From Panopea generosa (taxonomy: Eukaryota > Mollusca > Bivalvia > Adapedonta > Hiatellidae): 64,000 nt of DNA. Below, piece after piece: positions 59,936 through 64,000 of this stretch. The notes under the pieces are model-generated. The model worked only from the letters and a program-made list of their open reading frames with translations. It did no database searches and had not been told where the DNA came from. Numbering within the stretch: position 1 is the first letter of the stretch; each line of letters starts with the position of its first letter. The stretch spans positions 35,284,992 through 35,348,991 of the forward strand of contig CM055907.1 in NCBI GenBank assembly GCA_029582155.1, given 5' to 3'. The position numbers and the translations under genes are program-made.

Positions 59936-60039
59936 AATCAGAGACATAGACGCATGTCTCTAACCAATCAACCAAAAGTTTAAATGAACAAGAAAAATCG
60001 GCCTCAGGCGTTACTGCATCTAACATTCACTTTGAATCA

Positions 60040-60885
60040 ATGAACACACACAAATATTTTAATTACCAAGTACCATGCCAGTTGTATCAAAAGTATATTC
60101 GTAATTTCCTTTCTTTTATTATTCATTTACAGCATGAATCACCATATAATTATTGGAACAGATTCGAGAGGGAGGTATCTGCATCAACACATAAACGAAT
60201 TTCATCCATTTCGGATTTTCCTGATCACTATCATGTATCTTTGATTGTCATTTCTGGTGGTAAAATATCACAGGTCTATCATGCTGTTCAAAATAAAATG
60301 GCTTCTTATCCTGATGAGCAAACAGTCATTTTGATAGCAGCTGGCCTTTGTACATTACATATAATTCAACAAATAAACTCCAAACATTTATAACAGAATT
60401 ATGTGAAATTTCCAGGAAACTAAGACATGACACAACAACACTTTTTCTTGCAACAATTCCAAGTGCCTCTATTCAAAAATATGCATCTTTTCAAATTCTT
60501 AAACACAGACTTACAGAAACAGACTAAACAACTGTGGAAATACTACAGATAATTTTAGAAAAAGACATTATGACTTTAAATCAAGAAATATGTAAAATTA
60601 ATACAGAACATTGTGTTAAGACTGTCAGACTCCATAGGGACATAATGAAAACATCAGTTAAAAAAAAGGAAAACATGGTCAAAATAAAAAACACACCAAA
60701 TTTTTCTACTTCAACATGTATGATGGAGTATATGCAAAACAAGAGTTGAATACAAAGTGGTATAACATTAAATGTTGCACAATTGTTTCAAAAATTGCAG
60801 ATTGTGAAATTACACTTACAGACTCGGACCATGAAGACAATGATGATATGTCTGCTGACACATGGGCTTTTAAAAGGACGTGATA
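60040..60885 (+). pseudogene. SGNH/GDSL-like ORF remnant downstream of the OTU part
   Basis: Pieces follow one another in plus-strand frames: VSLIVISGGKISQVYHAVQN, VILIAAGLCTLHIIQ, then after a shift LFLATIPSASIQKY, and near 60735 YDGVYAKQELNTKWY. The order (hydrophobic strand, G-rich strand, ATIP strand, D-G-V-x near the end) resembles the fold layout of SGNH hydrolase-like domains of some transposon ORFs. The usual final His is Tyr here. Stops at 60394, 60525 and 60747 and several shifts show decay. It may belong to the same element as the OTU part. The family call is tentative. Confidence 0.35.
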
Positions 60886-61669
60886 ACTTTGTTTACCGGT
60901 ATCAATAACTTTGTGAAGTGCGTGCATATGTCAAAAGCAAACTTGTATTGTTAATTTAGGTGGGTGATATGACAATCGCTAACCTTTCAACTAACAGTAT
61001 GATATATGTTTTAAACCATAGAATAAGTTACTTAAATGTACGCCTTAGTATAACCTAATGCACATATACAGAGGATTTTTGCTCTTTCGATCCGACAACT
61101 CTTGTTATGTGCAGGAATCCTAATGTCAAACTGCTCATTCTTATTATTAATAAGGCTAATATTTATATAAACATATACTTTAATAACTATGCATTATCTG
61201 ACAGTTTTAATTACATACAACGCTTTTTATGATACGCCAACACAAACACTCATGAACAATATACCCACTGTAAGAGCATGATGTTTTGACCCTCATTTGT
61301 AAACCAAGAACTGCCAGCAATGTTAGTATTATTCTTAATTATTACCCAAGTAATTGCAATATCTTTTCCCCTTATTTTTATTCTCTTTTTTTTTTACTTA
61401 CCAACAACTAATGGAATATTGTGTTTGACATCTACCTATCCGCTCGCCACTTAGGTTTTACCTATTTCATATATTTTTTGTATAATTCAGGCACTAAACG
61501 TGTGGTTGTCATGCCTTTCTTGTGTAAACATGTCCGATTTTGGTAAACTTTCTATGTTTTTCAACACATCATTCTCTAAATCTACCAAAACTGTCCGTAT
61601 GAACTGTATCCTTATTGGACTATTTATGGATATACACAAAGTACTTAAAAGAAAAAAAATTACAAGAAT
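60886..61669. other. No gene recognised; one stray 50-bp-array unit
   Basis: Only the diverged unit at 61475-61515, similar to the array at 58110-58640, was noticed. Confidence 0.45.
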
Positions 61670-61985
61670 ATAAGGTTGGAAAAGATCTGCAAAACAAGAA
61701 TGAAGTAAGGAGGGAAAGGATAACAAGATTGAATTAAGGATGGAAAAGAAAACAAGTATGACGTAAGGACGGAAAATAAAACAAGAACGAAAAAAAACAA
61801 GAACGAAGTAAGGATGGGAAGAATGAAAAGAAAATAAGAATGAGGCAAGATAAGATAGGAGAAAAATAATAAAATAAGGTTGGAAAGGAAAACAAGCATG
61901 AAGAATACAATAATGAAGTAAGGGTGGAAATAAAAAATTACAAGAATGAAGTTTGAAGTATACAAAAGGCTGAAGTTAAAAGTAA
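61670..61985. repeat. Purine-rich degenerate tandem repeat (about 30-35 bp)
   Basis: AACAAGAATGAAGTAAGGAT and GGAAAAGAAA-type words repeat about nine times. The Phe/Leu-rich minus-strand ORFs here are produced by it. Confidence 0.8.
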
Positions 61986-62540
61986 GTATGAAATAAAAAG
62001 ATAGTATGAGTATTGTAAGCTAAGAAATTTGAAGAAAATAAAAATGGGTGTAGAGTTATATGAGAATATGTAAGAATATAGGAAAGGCGCCTAATCCTCC
62101 ACGACCGGTGATTAAGCAATTGTAAGAATACAACCGTAGTTTGGTTGACCCCATGGATGGGGATTTATAAACAAGGGGCTATTCACCTAACTGGTAAACC
62201 GCCGCGATATAAAGAGACGATAGACAAACACATATTAAGATCTTTTATATACCTAAGATAAATCTTTTATTATGTTACGAATATTTGCATACCATGATTA
62301 TTATTAAATTATAAAAATATTTTTATTTCGTCATTATATAAATGAATAAATATTTTATCCGTTGTTATATTTTACACATTTTTAGTTTCACCATAATAGT
62401 CAATTTGTTGATTTATTTTAAAAGATAAAGGGACATAATATAATTATGGTTTATTGAAATAGCTATTAATAGCATTGATAATCCATTGCCAAAGGCATCT
62501 TCACAGGTTTCATCGCGATCTGTTAACGACGGAACCGGTC
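61986..62540. other. No gene recognised
   Basis: Unique AT-rich spacer up to the MULE left end. Confidence 0.4.
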
Positions 62541-62819
62541 ATTTGCCACCGCGGTCATTTTCCCCCCTCGTCAATAAGTGCATAGGCGGACATTATCCGC
62601 CGCATCTTTTTTACTTGGCGGACATTCTCCCCCTCACCAGTTTTTACATGGCGGACATTATCCACCGCACCTAATTGATGGAAGCGGACATTCTCCCCTT
62701 CATACATATGCGGACATTCTCCCCCTCACCAGTTTTTACATGGCGGACATTCTCCACCGCGGAACCAATAGTTTTCAAAAACTCTGCAAGGGACTTCTGT
62801 TTTTTTTATATACTGGCCA

Positions 62820-63660
62820 CATAATGTTTGTAGAGTCTGTTGATGTTTTACAAGCGTACGCTTACATCTCTGCGAAGAAGTCTGGCCCATCTGATGTCTT
62901 AGAATGTCCACCTCTACCATCGTCGCATCCTTCTCAAGGCACTGAATAACGGTCCAAAGTGAGGGGTTCTTGTGACCAACCAACCTACTGAAACCATTAT
63001 TCCATCCCTCACAAACATTGTTGGTTCGCGCTTGACCCGTGATGGTTGCAAGGTGAACGTTCCAAGTCTCGAGTTTGAATAATGGTTCAGTACGTCGGAA
63101 CTTCATTTTGCCATTCATGGAGAGAACAGATCTGAAATACATAAATAAAATTGATAACAACTTTTACGACTTAGGACGTAACTTAAGAAGAAAAAAACGT
63201 TTACGCATTCAAAGGAGGATCAGTTATATCTCACAACAGATACATTTTTGGAAGAGTCATTTTTACAGTGGAGACATATGTTACATTGATAACATCACCT
63301 ATACAATAGAAAAAAGACGTTTACACTTTCAAAGGAGGATTAGTTATATCTCACAACAGATACATTTTGGAAGAGTCATTTTTACAGTGACACATATATC
63401 GTGTTAACATAATCAAAGCAGATAAAGTTTACCACATTACCTGAAGGCCCCATTCACATAAGTTGTGTCAAAGTAATCTACTACAGTCAATAAGTCGTCT
63501 CTGGCGATCTCGCGTAGGAATACCATTCCTAATTAAACGTCAGTGACTGGAAGAAAGGCCAAACCATCGAGCATACCAAAGAAGTGACGGGTTTCTTCGT
63601 CGTCTTTGTACAGTTGCTGAAGCCCATCGGCTTGGATACGACGCCATGTATTTTCGGCAT
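62820..63660 (-). pseudogene. MULE-type transposase remnant, two exons
   Basis: Exon 1 (63660-63441) reads NTWRRIQADGLQQLYKDDEE, RHFFGMLDGLAFLPVTDV, an in-frame TAA at 63535-63533, then VDYFDTTYVNGAF. It ends in a CAG|GTAATG donor. Exon 2 starts at 63131 after TATTTCAG and keeps the frame: PLFKLETWNVHLATITGQAR, then TNNVCEGWNNGF and LVGHKNPSLW, then basic residues. WNV...RTNN.CEGWNN is the conserved C-terminal block of MULE transposases and related FLYWCH-associated proteins of invertebrates. The N-terminal catalytic region is missing and a nonsense codon is present, so it is not active. Confidence 0.78.
63191..63400. repeat. About 120-bp tandem duplication in the transposase intron
   Basis: AAAGGAGGATCAGTTATATC, CTCACAACAGATACATTTT and GGAAGAGTCATTTTTACAGT occur in both halves with few changes, offset by about 120 bases. 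Confidence 0.9.
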
Positions 63661-64000
63661 GACTTAGTTATGTCTCCATTCATACACAAATATAAATGAT
63701 AGTCTTTATTAAAAAGTAATTCGCCACCTGCCGATAATACATTATATACATACTCAGAAATGTTATGATTATGATTAAAGTTTTGAAAACAATACAAAAA
63801 TATCCTAGTAATATTGCTTTTGTCCCTTTGTGTGGTGGACAATGTCCGTTTGTGCAGTGGATAATGCCCGCCATGTAAAAACTGGTGAGGGAGAGAATGT
63901 CCGCCAAGTAAAAAAGATGCGGGGGAAAATGACCGCCTATGCACTTATTGGCGAGGGGGAGAATGACCGCGGTGGCAAATATACGCCATTCAGATTTAAG

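Larger units (their letters stand above)
62541..63980 (-). mobile_element. Mutator-like (MULE) DNA transposon with long TIRs
   Basis: The left end 62541 begins ATTTGCCACCGCGGTCATTT. The inverse complement of the right end at 63980 begins ATTTGCCACCGCGGTCATTC. Inverted similarity continues for about 150 bp (AATAAGTGCATAGGCGG, CATCTTTTTTACTTGGCGGA, CTCACCAGTTTTTACATGGC). The interior encodes a decayed MULE-type transposase on the minus strand. The TIRs are internally repetitive in GCGGACATT. No convincing 9-bp duplication was found at the flanks as I read the ends, so the exact borders may shift by some bases. Confidence 0.8.

Noticed and set aside
61487-61965. Hydrophobic minus-strand ORFs
   Set aside because: They are antisense translations of a purine-rich tandem repeat.

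Overview
The window looks like nuclear DNA of an invertebrate, most likely a bivalve mollusc. It is AT-rich, has long non-coding stretches, genes split by phase-consistent GT-AG introns, several classes of decayed transposable elements, tRNA-derived SINEs, and an unusually large amount of tandem repeat. The bivalve assignment is inference from the style of the SINEs, LINE tails and TNF-type genes. No bacterial or phage gene organisation is present.

The only two well-supported host genes are a tandem, same-strand pair of TNF-superfamily ligands: gene A at 19252-22653 and gene B at 34017-40197. Each has one long first exon (cytoplasmic tail, transmembrane segment and stalk), a microexon (28 or 19 nt), a short third exon and a final exon carrying most of the TNF homology domain. 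Intron phases are 0, 1, 1 in both. They share a stalk motif (CxxC, then CCFNxT) and clear similarity in the TNF domain, but their cytoplasmic tails are unrelated.

Layout. 1-1.59 kb: no gene seen. 1.59-4.37 kb: 28-bp AT-rich minisatellite. 4.7-7.85 kb: LINE 3' remnant, 31-bp repeats, a SINE and a 49-bp array. 8.5-14.2 kb: three foldback or TIR elements, two of them flanked by TTAA. 14.2-19.2 kb: SINEs, a TG microsatellite and a cluster of GTGATATCAC palindromes upstream of TNF gene A. 22.7-34 kb: decayed CR1/Jockey-type LINE on the minus strand, a 472-bp duplication, SINEs and a 48-bp array. 34-40.2 kb: TNF gene B, whose last intron holds a 93-bp, 24-copy array that stays open in one frame. 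41.8-46.1 kb: 100-bp satellite whose monomers mostly contain TGAGTCA. 46.2-50.3 kb: two weak exon-like ORFs, a hairpin, SINEs and a LINE tail. 50.6-52.1 kb: 44-bp and GTA repeats. 52.8-57.2 kb: GC-rich 58/59-bp array. 57.5-58.1 kb: LTR-retroelement remnant. 58.1-58.6 kb: 50-bp repeats. 59.5-60.9 kb: decayed intronless ORF with an OTU motif and an SGNH-like tail. 62.5-64 kb: a MULE-type DNA transposon with long TIRs and a decayed, intron-containing transposase.

The two TNF ligands would be type II membrane proteins displaying a C-terminal trimerising cytokine domain outside the cell. The rest of the window is mainly mobile and repetitive DNA around and inside them. About a quarter or more of the window is tandem repeat, by estimate from the array spans.
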